Source: Clostridia bacterium (GTDB lineage Bacteria; Bacillota_A; Clostridia; Oscillospirales; CAG-382). Taken from it: a stretch of DNA of 6,645 bases. Position numbers and translations under genes: made by a program. Where the stretch lies: positions 1 through 6,645 of the forward strand of contig JAGACN010000092.1 in NCBI GenBank assembly GCA_017614095.1, read 5' to 3'. Below, piece after piece: positions 1-6,331 of the stretch (position 1 is its first letter; every line of letters begins with the position of its first letter). The notes beneath the pieces were generated by a model. That model worked only from the letters and a program-made list of their open reading frames with translations. It did no database searches and was not told the DNA's origin.

Positions 1-1749
1 GAGTCCATGATCCAGTCCGATCCCGTCGTCATCACCGACGACGACTCGGCTGACGGGCATCCGCAGCTGGTCGCGTATAGCGGCAGCCCGCTGCTCTTCT
101 GGAACAACGACGGACGGATCTCGTGCACGGACCTGACCGATTACCGGGGCGGCACCCCGGAGGAAGATCTCCCCTTCATGGAGAGACTGGAACCGGGCGG
201 GCATTCCAATGCCGCATCCAGTTTCTTCGTCACGGTCCAGCCGAACGGAGCCCTGTGCATCGTGTGGACCGACTGGGCGGAGGGCAACGGCGAAAACGGA
301 CAGACGCCCGCCGTATTCTTCCGTGAATTCGATCCCGACTACAAAATGCCGACCGGCGACGACGAACAGCCCTACCTCTACGGAAACTGGGGCAACGCGC
401 AACTGCTGGCCTCGGCCGGAGCGGATCAGGACATCTCCGAGATCGCCTATCTGGATCTCGGTGACCGGATCGTTATCGCCTATAAGCTCACCAACAAGGA
501 TGAAAACAGCTGGATCGCGTCCTACGACAGCTACCACGCCGTCCTGAAGGAAGACAACTCGCTGGACTTCGGCCTCACGTTCGAGCCGGTCTGCCCGCTG
601 CCCGGCGAACCGGCAGCGCTTACGGTCACCGTAACGAACACCGGCTCTCTGCCGACCGAAAAGGTCACGGTCAAAGCCGAGCTCATCGACCGGGACGAAC
701 GTGTCACGCCAATCGGCACGCAGTCGTTCACCGGGCATTACCAATCCAACGGCGTCGTCGCCGCGGTTTTCGACGACTTTGTGTATCCGGAGCAGCCCGA
801 AGGATGCTCGATCCGCGTAACGGCCTGGGAGAACGATCTCCGTGAAAGCGCCGTTATCCGGAAGCTCCCGCTGCCCTGCGATGCCGACATCTCCTTTGCG
901 GACATCGAACTGACGCCGCTCGAAGACGGACGTCACCTTCTTTCCGCGGATGTGGAGAACAACGGCAACAAAGCGCTGGACGGACTGCTTCTCATCGGAT
1001 ACGGCGAGCCGACCGGACCCAACGGCGCACAGAAGTTCACCGATCTGGCCGAGCCGGTCGACCTATCGGTTGATTTCAAAGACGCTGCGCACGCGGTGAT
1101 GTGCTTCGCCGTTCCGGACGACCTCTACGACGAGGACGGCGTCTGCCGCCTCAGTCTGGTCGCCATCGACGATACCGGCGCCATTTATGCGGAACAGACG
1201 ATCGTCCTGCACGAAGACAAAGCGGAAGACGCGGTGCCTGCCGACATCCGCACGAACGCTGAAAACGGCGAACTCGTACTGCAGAAAGGCGATGTGGCTT
1301 CGCTGGAAGCGGCCATCCTGCCCTATGCGGCCAGAAGCGGCTACCGCATCGAATACACGACGAACGACCCTGCGGTCGCCGAAATCGACGCTCAGGGCAA
1401 CCTGACCGCACGCAAGGCGGGCGAGACCGTCGTGACCGTTTCAGTCGTCAAAACCGAATCCGCCCTGTTCATCAACAGCGACTGCAAGGGATCGACCGGC
1501 GACGGAAAGCCGCTCGTCATCGATGAAAACGGCTGGATCACCGGCCTCGAGGATACGGAGGCCGGGACGGCCGTCCTGACCAAAGAAATCGCCGTTACCG
1601 TAAAAGCCGGCGCGGAGGACCCCGCTCCCGGCGATTCCGCTCCGATCTTCTTCTGGATCGCTTTGGCGATGATCGTCGTCTGCGGCATTGTCTTCCTTTC
1701 CGTCAAGGCCGCAAAAGCCGGGCTGCGGTCAGAGGGAGGTCGGCAATGA
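1..1749 (+). CDS. Exported surface protein with CARDB-like and Big_2-like domains and a C-terminal membrane anchor (5' end missing)
   Basis: The frame is open to the left edge. The first ATG (base 7) has no visible ribosome binding site and no signal peptide follows it, so the real start is probably upstream and this is the C-terminal portion. Numbering from that ATG gives 580 residues. Residues 1-180 are beta-rich, with short strands such as LLFWNNDGRI and ALCIVWTDW, possibly the end of a propeller-like repeat region. Residues 188-285 and 292-400 resemble two CARDB-type sandwiches (LTVTVTNTGSLP; LLSADVENNGNKAL). Residues 415-480 look like Big_2 (VAEIDAQGNLTARKAGETVV), with about 40 extra residues before a last strand near 526-534. 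A hydrophobic helix at 547-566 is followed by a short basic tail, so the protein should sit on the outer face of the membrane; no LPXTG motif is seen. The role is unknown; adhesion, scaffolding or carbohydrate binding are all possible. It overlaps the next gene by 4 bases, implying coupled translation. Confidence 0.8.
   Translation, partial: ESMIQSDPVVITDDDSADGHPQLVAYSGSPLLFWNNDGRISCTDLTDYRGGTPEEDLPFMERLEPGGHSNAASSFFVTVQPNGALCIVWTDWAEGNGENGQTPAVFFREFDPDYKMPTGDDEQPYLYGNWGNAQLLASAGADQDISEIAYLDLGDRIVIAYKLTNKDENSWIASYDSYHAVLKEDNSLDFGLTFEPVCPLPGEPAALTVTVTNTGSLPTEKVTVKAELIDRDERVTPIGTQSFTGHYQSNGVVAAVFDDFVYPEQPEGCSIRVTAWENDLRESAVIRKLPLPCDADISFADIELTPLEDGRHLLSADVENNGNKALDGLLLIGYGEPTGPNGAQKFTDLAEPVDLSVDFKDAAHAVMCFAVPDDLYDEDGVCRLSLVAIDDTGAIYAEQTIVLHEDKAEDAVPADIRTNAENGELVLQKGDVASLEAAILPYAARSGYRIEYTTNDPAVAEIDAQGNLTARKAGETVVTVSVVKTESALFINSDCKGSTGDGKPLVIDENGWITGLEDTEAGTAVLTKEIAVTVKAGAEDPAPGDSAPIFFWIALAMIVVCGIVFLSVKAAKAGLRSEGGRQ
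1734..1739 (+). promoter_or_regulatory. Ribosome binding site of the DUF4838 gene
   Basis: GGGAGG lies inside the last codons of the upstream gene, 6 bases before the ATG. It supports the start at 1746 and coupled expression of the two surface proteins. Confidence 0.75.
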
Positions 1750-3521
1750 GACAGCCATCCGCCCGCACAGCCCTGTTTGCCCTGTCTTTCGCGATCCTTT
1801 GTTTCGCCTTTGTTCCTTTGCTTGCCGCCTGTTCCGGAGACTCCCTCCCGGAAGAAAGCGCGGAAAGCGATGTTGAAAAACCGTCCGGAGAGGAGATTGA
1901 CGTCATGAGTCCCGGCTTTGTACTGGCGAAAAACGGAGCTTTGCTCTGCGATATCGTCATCCCGGAGCGCGCGAGCGAAAAAGAGACCGCAGCCGCGAAC
2001 GATCTGCGCACCTATCTCGGAAAGATCACCGGCTCGTCGCCTAAAATCGTGCGCGAACACAAGATGGAGAATACCAGAAAACATATTTTCGTCGGCGGGA
2101 CCGCGCGCGCGGCGGAGCTGGGCATCGAAAAACCGTCCGGCTACCCCGGCGTGGAACGGGTCCTCGTCCGTCAGACGGAAGGCGGACTGTTCGTCCTGGG
2201 CAACGACGACGGCAACTACAACGGCACGCAGTTCGCGGTCAACATGCTGCTCGAACACCTCGGATGCGGCTGGTTCGGCGAGGGCGAACTCTGGGAAGTC
2301 GTCCCGGAACTTTCCGACATCGACCTGACCGGTCTGGAGATCGACCACTCCCCCCGCTTCAATTCGCGGATCACGCGCGTCTACAGCGGGAACTGGTCCG
2401 TTGCGGACAAATGGTATCTGGGCGGCAACCGGTCCATTACCGGCCACTGGCTGTTCCAGATCGCACCCGCGTCCATGTACGCCGAACATCCGGACTGGTA
2501 CGCACTGACCGATAAAAACACCCGGGATCCCGCGGGTCTGGACTATTTCCAGTTCTGCTATTCGAACGACGAATTCGCTTCTTACGTCGCGGACAGGCTG
2601 ATCCAATACTTTACCGACCGTCCCGAACTGATCTCCATGACCATCGCGTACAACGACGGCTGGAACGAGCATTACTGCACCTGCGACGCGTGCGCCGCCC
2701 TCGGCAACCAGTCGGACGTCCTGGTCCATTTCGCGAACAAGGTAGCCAAGAAGGTCTATCCGGCCTTTCCGGACCGCACCCTGCAGATCTATTCCTACCA
2801 TATGACCTACCAGCCGCCGCAGAACCATGTCAAGCTGGAGCCGAACGTCGAACTGATGCTCTGCCGCGAGACCAGCCTGACCAGGCCGCTGGATACCGGC
2901 GACTTCAAGGCGGGCTACGACAGCATCACCCGGAACACCTACGACCGGTCCTGGAAAGACAACGCGGAAGAATGGATCGAAAAGACGGAACCGAACCACA
3001 TCTCCGTCTGGGAATGGTACTGCATCGCCGCGGGAGACAGCAACTGGGCGGACATCCCCTGGGTGCAGGGCAACGTCGCCACGCGCAACCAGGACCTCTG
3101 GGAGAGCATGGGCGTCGAATACATCTTCTACGACCAGGGACCGGCCGACGGATATCTGGAAGACGCCTCCTCCTTCGAACTGCGCTGGCCGCTGTGGTTC
3201 GTCGCCTCCCGCTCCATGTGGGGCACCGAAAAGACCGGCGAGGAGCTCTTGCGCGACGCCTGCGACAAACTGTTCGGCGCAGCGGGCGAAGCGATGTTCA
3301 ACTACTACAAAAAACTCGCGGATATCAGCGAAAACAGCACCGAATACAGCATGACCTGGGTGCCGCCGAAGGTAAAGAATTTCTACGGCCCGTACAAGGA
3401 CGAACTGATCGAACTGGTCAAAGCCGTCCGAAACGCCCAGGCCGGCTGCACGAATATTGAAAAGGAACGCATCCACAACCAGCTGGGGTACTGGGCGAAG
3501 CTGGCCAACAAGCTTTCCTGA
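1746..3521 (+). CDS. DUF4838-domain lipoprotein, glycoside-hydrolase-like
   Basis: This 591-residue protein starts with an ATG inside the upstream stop (ATGA), 6 bases after GGGAGG at 1734-1739. Residues 1-29 form a lipoprotein signal: basic start, hydrophobic core and lipobox L26-A27-A28-C29, followed by an acidic, Ser-rich linker. The lipid-modified protein should be anchored outside the membrane. Residues 58-200 resemble the accessory alpha/beta domain that precedes GH20 and GH67 catalytic domains (DIVIPERASEKETAAANDL, then IFVGGTARAAELGI and GNDDGNYNGTQFAV). Residues 205-490 match the DUF4838 pattern as I recall it: GHW near 233, an NDGWNEHYC-T-C-D-A-C cluster at 303-316 (C311, C313, C316), and TLQIYSYHMTYQPP at 345-358. 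Family members are often found near polysaccharide-degradation genes, but I know of no settled biochemical activity, so hydrolase is only an inference. Acidic residues around 303-314 and 463-481 could be catalytic. The gene ends at a strong terminator, so it is probably last in its operon. Confidence 0.88.
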   Translation: MRQPSARTALFALSFAILCFAFVPLLAACSGDSLPEESAESDVEKPSGEEIDVMSPGFVLAKNGALLCDIVIPERASEKETAAANDLRTYLGKITGSSPKIVREHKMENTRKHIFVGGTARAAELGIEKPSGYPGVERVLVRQTEGGLFVLGNDDGNYNGTQFAVNMLLEHLGCGWFGEGELWEVVPELSDIDLTGLEIDHSPRFNSRITRVYSGNWSVADKWYLGGNRSITGHWLFQIAPASMYAEHPDWYALTDKNTRDPAGLDYFQFCYSNDEFASYVADRLIQYFTDRPELISMTIAYNDGWNEHYCTCDACAALGNQSDVLVHFANKVAKKVYPAFPDRTLQIYSYHMTYQPPQNHVKLEPNVELMLCRETSLTRPLDTGDFKAGYDSITRNTYDRSWKDNAEEWIEKTEPNHISVWEWYCIAAGDSNWADIPWVQGNVATRNQDLWESMGVEYIFYDQGPADGYLEDASSFELRWPLWFVASRSMWGTEKTGEELLRDACDKLFGAAGEAMFNYYKKLADISENSTEYSMTWVPPKVKNFYGPYKDELIELVKAVRNAQAGCTNIEKERIHNQLGYWAKLANKLS

Positions 3522-3536
3522 TATTCTACAGCGAAA

Positions 3537-3595
3537 AGGGCGGTGCTTTCTCCCCTGCCGGATGCAGATGCGGAGAAGGCCCGCCCTCTTTTTTG
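3537..3595 (+). terminator. Intrinsic terminator of the surface-protein operon
   Basis: AGGGCGG (3537-3543) pairs with CCGCCCT (3581-3587), and GCTTTCTCC (3545-3553) pairs with GGAGAAGGC (3572-3580) with one G-T pair. Only T3544 is bulged. The loop is 3554-3571. A run of six T follows at 3589-3594, 68 bases after the DUF4838 stop codon. On the other strand the stem is followed by only four T, so it could also act weakly as a back-up terminator for the leftward operon. Confidence 0.92.
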
Positions 3596-3624
3596 TTTTC
3601 AGTCATTGTAGTTTTTCCCTATCC

Positions 3625-3659
3625 GAACCAGTTATTTTATGTTCTCTAATAACTGGTTC
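3625..3659. repeat. Perfect 12-bp inverted repeat between convergent operons
   Basis: GAACCAGTTATT (3625-3636) is the exact reverse complement of AATAACTGGTTC (3648-3659), with an 11-base spacer. It lies in an AT-rich gap, 17 bases past the yolD stop in the leftward direction. It may fold in the transcript as a 3'-end hairpin for the leftward SOS operon, but neither strand has a proper T-run after the stem. A protein binding site is the alternative. The perfect pairing is seen directly; the function is inferred. Confidence 0.6.
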
Positions 3660-3675
3660 TTCAAGCAGCACCCCA

Positions 3676-4032
3676 TCACCGGCTGGATGCTTTTTTTCTC
3701 TCGCTTTCCGGCATTTTCCGCACATTCAGCAGATCCCCGAACGGGATCTTTTTCCTGTCGATAGAAAGTGTCTGCCAGACGGGATCCAGTTCGGTCAGGA
3801 TCCCCCGCAGTTCCCGGTAAACGTCCCGGTCGTAATATCGGACTTCCACCGGATCGCCGCGGTGCAATGTGCTCAGCCGCCTGGATAAAGCCTCTTCTGC
3901 TTCTTCGGACAGCCGGATCCGCTCTTCCTTTTCGCGCGTCCGCTCCGCCACCATTTCCTCGTATCCTTTCAGCGCCCGGTACGCGGCAAACTGTACCGAG
4001 CGGTTTTCTCCCCTTCTATGCTGTCCGCTCAT
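3676..4032 (-). CDS. YolD-like protein
   Basis: This 118-residue protein carries a YolD-like domain at about residues 53-104. The key strands are VEVRYYDRD, YRELRGILTELDPVWQTLSI and the closing IPFGDLLNV. The N-terminal part has the F-x-x-x-x-ALKGYEE segment seen in clostridial YolD-like proteins, then a charged helical stretch at about 24-52 likely to form a coiled coil. In Firmicutes and their phages, yolD-like genes typically sit next to UvrX-type polymerase genes. The family is thought to partner or regulate the polymerase in an UmuD-like way, but the exact mechanism is not settled. Here ATG overlaps the polymerase stop by 4 bases (ATGA), 8 bases after GGAGGG at 4041-4046, so the two are translationally coupled, which fits a complex. 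It is the last gene of the leftward operon. The C-terminal tail is basic. Confidence 0.85.
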   Translation of the reverse strand: MSGQHRRGENRSVQFAAYRALKGYEEMVAERTREKEERIRLSEEAEEALSRRLSTLHRGDPVEVRYYDRDVYRELRGILTELDPVWQTLSIDRKKIPFGDLLNVRKMPESERKKASSR

Positions 4033-5282
4033 GCCCGGTGCCCTCCGATCAGCCGGTTCCGTTCGACCGCGGTCGCGCAGGATTCCAGATCCCGCCCGCG
4101 CAAGACCGCGTTCTTACCGTACCGGTCCTGCATATTCAATACCGCACGCATCAGATCACGCTCCTTTTTCTCCTCTTCCGGTTCGCCGAACAGCGTCAGA
4201 GGGCGTTCTTCCTCCGGAATGAGATCCCCGAACGAAATGGCGATCCGCCGGATCGGAATTCCCGCGGACACGACGGCATGGTACGCCTCGCGCATCTTCT
4301 CCGTGAGCGTCCGGCAGGACGAGGTGTACTCCGGCAGTTTCCGGTGGGTCCCCGCCGCGGGAAGCAGGTCTCCGGAATAACCGACCGACAGGCCGAACGA
4401 GCAGGTCATTTTCCGCTTTCGCAGCAGTTCCTGCGACAGCGATTCCGCCATTTCCAGCAGAACGACCTCCGCCTCTTCCGTCGTGTAATCCCGGAACAGG
4501 ACCTGACTGTTGGACAGCGACTCGGATTCCGGCACGTAGGACTGGATCTCGGCGATCGTGCAGGGCTCCTTCCCCCAGGCGTGGTCGATCAGCCAGCGCG
4601 CCCGGACGCCGAACGCGCGGAAGAGCACCGTTTCCGGCGCGTGCGCCACGCCGTACAGATCGTAAATGCCGAGACGCTCCAGATGCCTTGCCGTCCCCCG
4701 TCCGATGTTCCAGATATCGACGAGGGGCTGATGATGCCACAGCTGTTCGCGGAACGTTTCCTCATTCAGTACGCCGATGCAGTCGGGCGCGTGCTTGGCC
4801 AGGATATCCAGCGCCACTTTCGCTAAGAACAGATTCGTTCCGATGCCCGCGGTCGCGCAGATGCCCGTCTGGTCGAAGACCGCCTTCCGCAGCATGTCCG
4901 CAAACTCCTTCGCGCTTTTCCGGTACATCCGCAGATAGCCGGTCGCGTCAATGAACACCTCGTCCACCGAATAGACGTGCAGATCGTCCGGCGCCACGTA
5001 GCGCAGGTAGATGCTCACGATCTCCGCGGACTTTTCCAGATACAGATGCATGCGCGGCGCCGCCGTGATGTACGACAGGTAGCGCGGGATCTCGTACAGG
5101 CGGCAGCGCCCGGGGACGCCCTTCGCCTTCAGGGCCGGCGACACGGCGAGACAGATGGTCCCGCTTCCGCGGAAGGGATCCGCCACGACCAGATTGGTCT
5201 TGAACGGATCCAGCCCGCGCGCCACGCATTCCACGGACGCGTAGAAGGATTTCAGATCGATGCAGACGTATGTTTTTTCCAT
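4029..5282 (-). CDS. Y-family translesion DNA polymerase (UvrX/DinB type)
   Basis: This 417-residue protein has the full length expected of Firmicutes UvrX-type polymerases. It should synthesise DNA past lesions during the SOS response. The metal-binding carboxylates are all present: D9 in CIDLKSFYASVE, and D107-E108 in YSVDEVFID. ATAGIGTNLFLAKVALDI at 143-160 is the conserved palm motif. A helix-hairpin-helix-like thumb motif (IWNIGRGTARHLERLGI) lies at 190-206, and the little-finger domain follows to about 350. PLTLF at 361-365 resembles the sliding-clamp-binding pentapeptide. The ending, with YGKNAVLRGRDL at 388-399 and RNRLIGGH at 408-415, is typical of this subgroup. The start is supported by AAGGAGGG at 5292-5299, 9 bases upstream. 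I cannot choose between dinB, uvrX and umuC-type names from sequence alone. The YolD-like partner downstream and lexA upstream argue for the UvrX/YqjW-like group. No key residue is missing, so it should be active. Confidence 0.93.
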   Translation of the reverse strand: MEKTYVCIDLKSFYASVECVARGLDPFKTNLVVADPFRGSGTICLAVSPALKAKGVPGRCRLYEIPRYLSYITAAPRMHLYLEKSAEIVSIYLRYVAPDDLHVYSVDEVFIDATGYLRMYRKSAKEFADMLRKAVFDQTGICATAGIGTNLFLAKVALDILAKHAPDCIGVLNEETFREQLWHHQPLVDIWNIGRGTARHLERLGIYDLYGVAHAPETVLFRAFGVRARWLIDHAWGKEPCTIAEIQSYVPESESLSNSQVLFRDYTTEEAEVVLLEMAESLSQELLRKRKMTCSFGLSVGYSGDLLPAAGTHRKLPEYTSSCRTLTEKMREAYHAVVSAGIPIRRIAISFGDLIPEEERPLTLFGEPEEEKKERDLMRAVLNMQDRYGKNAVLRGRDLESCATAVERNRLIGGHRA

Positions 5283-5309
5283 TGAGACGTTCCCTCCTTT
5301 TCCGGACGC

Positions 5310-5380
5310 AAAAAGACGCGCCCAGCATTCCTGCGCAGGTCCGCAAAGCGGATGCGCGGATCTGGAACGCGCCCTTTTTT
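5310..5380 (-). terminator. Long terminator-like hairpin (possible attenuator) before the polymerase gene
   Basis: Read leftward, an A-run (5380-5375) precedes a long GC-rich stem and a T-run (5314-5310) follows it. The core pairs GCGCA (5333-5337) with TGCGC (5353-5357), and TCCGC (5340-5344) with GCGGA (5348-5352), around an AAA loop. Outer pairs are TCC with GGA (5329-5331, 5358-5360), CCAG with CTGG (5322-5325, 5362-5365) and GCGC with GCGC (5318-5321, 5369-5372). The T-run ends about 10 bases before the polymerase ribosome binding site. No promoter is visible between, so the polymerase message must read through. On the other strand T6 follows the stem, so it is symmetrical. Attenuation is inferred, not shown. 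Confidence 0.6.
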
Positions 5381-5421
5381 CCCGATTTCACGGCCGGGAG
5401 GACGGCCCACTTTCCGGTCTC

Positions 5422-5661
5422 TCAGCTGATCAGACAGCCGGTGACCGGTATGAGAACGGTTTTGCCCGCGGCCTTTTCACGGATGGCGAGCATGGTCTTG
5501 CATTTCGCGCACAGAACGGTCTTCCCCTTGTCGTTCTCGGACGCCGGGATGAGCGCGACCGTATTCCGGTCCTTCGGGTTTCCGGAGTAGAGGATCGTAT
5601 GCCCGCACTGCGGGCAGCAAGCGATCGGAAACCGCGTGCGCACGGTCGCCGGGCGGTCCAT
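5422..5661 (-). CDS. Small zinc-ribbon protein, function unknown
   Basis: This 79-residue protein has two CxxC knuckles, C16-P-Q-C19 followed by Gly-His, and C51-A-K-C54, which together should bind one zinc ion in a zinc-ribbon fold. An extra Cys15 sits beside the first knuckle. The segment between the knuckles (residues 25-50) is long for a ribbon and includes NTVALIPASENDKGK. I do not recognise a named family, and no enzyme signature is seen. The ATG at 5661 shares one base with the lexA stop (TGATG), and AAGGA lies 9 bases upstream, so it is almost surely translated with lexA. Its position between lexA and a translesion polymerase suggests a nucleic-acid-binding or regulatory role in the SOS response, but that is inference. 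A longer open frame upstream in the same phase overlaps lexA and is rejected as a start because the internal ATG has the ribosome binding site. Confidence 0.75.
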   Translation of the reverse strand: MDRPATVRTRFPIACCPQCGHTILYSGNPKDRNTVALIPASENDKGKTVLCAKCKTMLAIREKAAGKTVLIPVTGCLIS

Positions 5662-6275
5662 CACACAATTTCCTTGATGACCCGCAGAGCAACGCCCTGG
5701 ATGGTCAGACGTTCCGGATACAGATCCCGGTAATCCGGGTTTTCCGGATGCAGCCGGGGGCGCTTTCCGTCCCAGAACAACCGCTTCAGCGTATTGCCGT
5801 CTTCCGTCAGCGCGACGACGACCTTGCCGTCCAGATCGCGCCCGTCCCCTTCGTACCGGCGGACCAGGACCAGATTGCCCTCCTCGACGCCGATGTCCTT
5901 CATGGAATCGCCGAACGAGCGCAACAGGAAGCACTCGCCGTCCACCCATTCTTCCGGGATGGCCAGATAGCCGTCGTTCCACTGCTCCTCTTCCTCCGGC
6001 GTGCCGCAGATGATGGTCCCGTAAATGGGCACTTTCACCGCGTTGTACTGCCTGCAGTAGTCCGTCGGATCCGCCATCTGCATGGTCCCTTTTCCGGAAT
6101 ATTCGATCCGGTTCCGCTCCTTCAGGACGGTGATGTAGCGGTAGGCGACGGATTTTCCCATGCCCATTTCCTTCATGATCTCCGACAGCACGGGCATCCG
6201 TCCATTGTTCTCATGCGCGTATTCCTTGATGAACGCTTCCAGTCTGTCCAGCTTTTCTTCGTTGATGACTCGCAT
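5661..6275 (-). CDS. lexA: LexA-family SOS repressor (S24 self-cleaving)
   Basis: This 204-residue protein (start chosen at 6275) has the LexA layout. An N-terminal winged-helix DNA-binding domain covers residues 1-65 (recognition region SEIMKEMGMGKSVAYRYITVLK, about 31-52). A linker follows, then the S24 self-cleavage domain from about 82. The cleavage site is Cys90-Gly91 (PIYGTIICGTP), where most LexA proteins have Ala-Gly; UmuD uses Cys-Gly. The catalytic Ser124 lies in FGDSM and Lys164 in NTLKR. The 40-residue spacing is close to the 37 of E. coli LexA. It should repress SOS genes until RecA filaments trigger autocleavage. The ATG at 6305 would add 10 residues but falls within about 10 bases of the predicted transcript start without a ribosome binding site. 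The ATG at 6275 follows AAGGAGG at 6287-6293. It heads the leftward operon and overlaps the zinc-ribbon gene by one base. A UmuD-like or phage-type S24 repressor is the alternative, but HTH plus length favour LexA. Confidence 0.9.
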   Translation of the reverse strand: MRVINEEKLDRLEAFIKEYAHENNGRMPVLSEIMKEMGMGKSVAYRYITVLKERNRIEYSGKGTMQMADPTDYCRQYNAVKVPIYGTIICGTPEEEEQWNDGYLAIPEEWVDGECFLLRSFGDSMKDIGVEEGNLVLVRRYEGDGRDLDGKVVVALTEDGNTLKRLFWDGKRPRLHPENPDYRDLYPERLTIQGVALRVIKEIV

Positions 6276-6286
6276 AGCCGTCGCAG

Positions 6287-6293
6287 CCTCCTT
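6287..6293 (-). promoter_or_regulatory. Ribosome binding site deciding the lexA start
   Basis: AAGGAGG (leftward) lies 11 bases before the ATG at 6275. It is a perfect core with a slightly long spacer, and it lies inside the longer frame starting at 6305, so it argues for the shorter protein. Confidence 0.7.
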
Positions 6294-6309
6294 ATTGAAA
6301 ACCATTGGT

Positions 6310-6331
6310 TTCTGTTTCCATTATAACAGAA
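6310..6331. repeat. Second inverted repeat sharing a half-site with the lexA operator
   Basis: TTCTGTT (6310-6316) is the exact reverse complement of AACAGAA (6325-6331), with 8 bases between. The right arm is also the left arm of the 6326-6344 palindrome. This gives three related half-sites covering the -10 box and the predicted transcript start. It may be a second, overlapping operator. Confidence 0.4.

Noticed and set aside
1392..3476. 694-codon open frame on the - strand antisense to the two surface genes
   Set aside because: It lies wholly opposite two well-supported genes, is rich in Arg, Val, Gly and Phe runs typical of an antisense shadow in GC-rich coding DNA, and shows no recognisable domain. 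Its phase matches the third-position bias of the real genes.
3768..4826. 352-codon open frame on the + strand opposite the YolD-like and polymerase genes
   Set aside because: It is antisense to two overlapping genes with clear motifs, is full of Arg and Pro, and has no ribosome binding site or domain.
5662..5982. Longer N-terminal extension of the zinc-ribbon gene overlapping lexA
   Set aside because: The extension is the +1-type shadow of lexA, rich in Arg and Gly. The ATG at 5661 has its own ribosome binding site and touches the lexA stop.
6276..6305. Ten-residue longer LexA beginning at 6305
   Set aside because: This ATG is only a few bases from the predicted transcript start and has no ribosome binding site, while AAGGAGG stands before the ATG at 6275.
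5748..6326. 192-codon open frame on the + strand opposite lexA
   Set aside because: It is antisense to lexA, whose catalytic residues and cleavage site are intact, and it runs through the lexA start region with no independent evidence.
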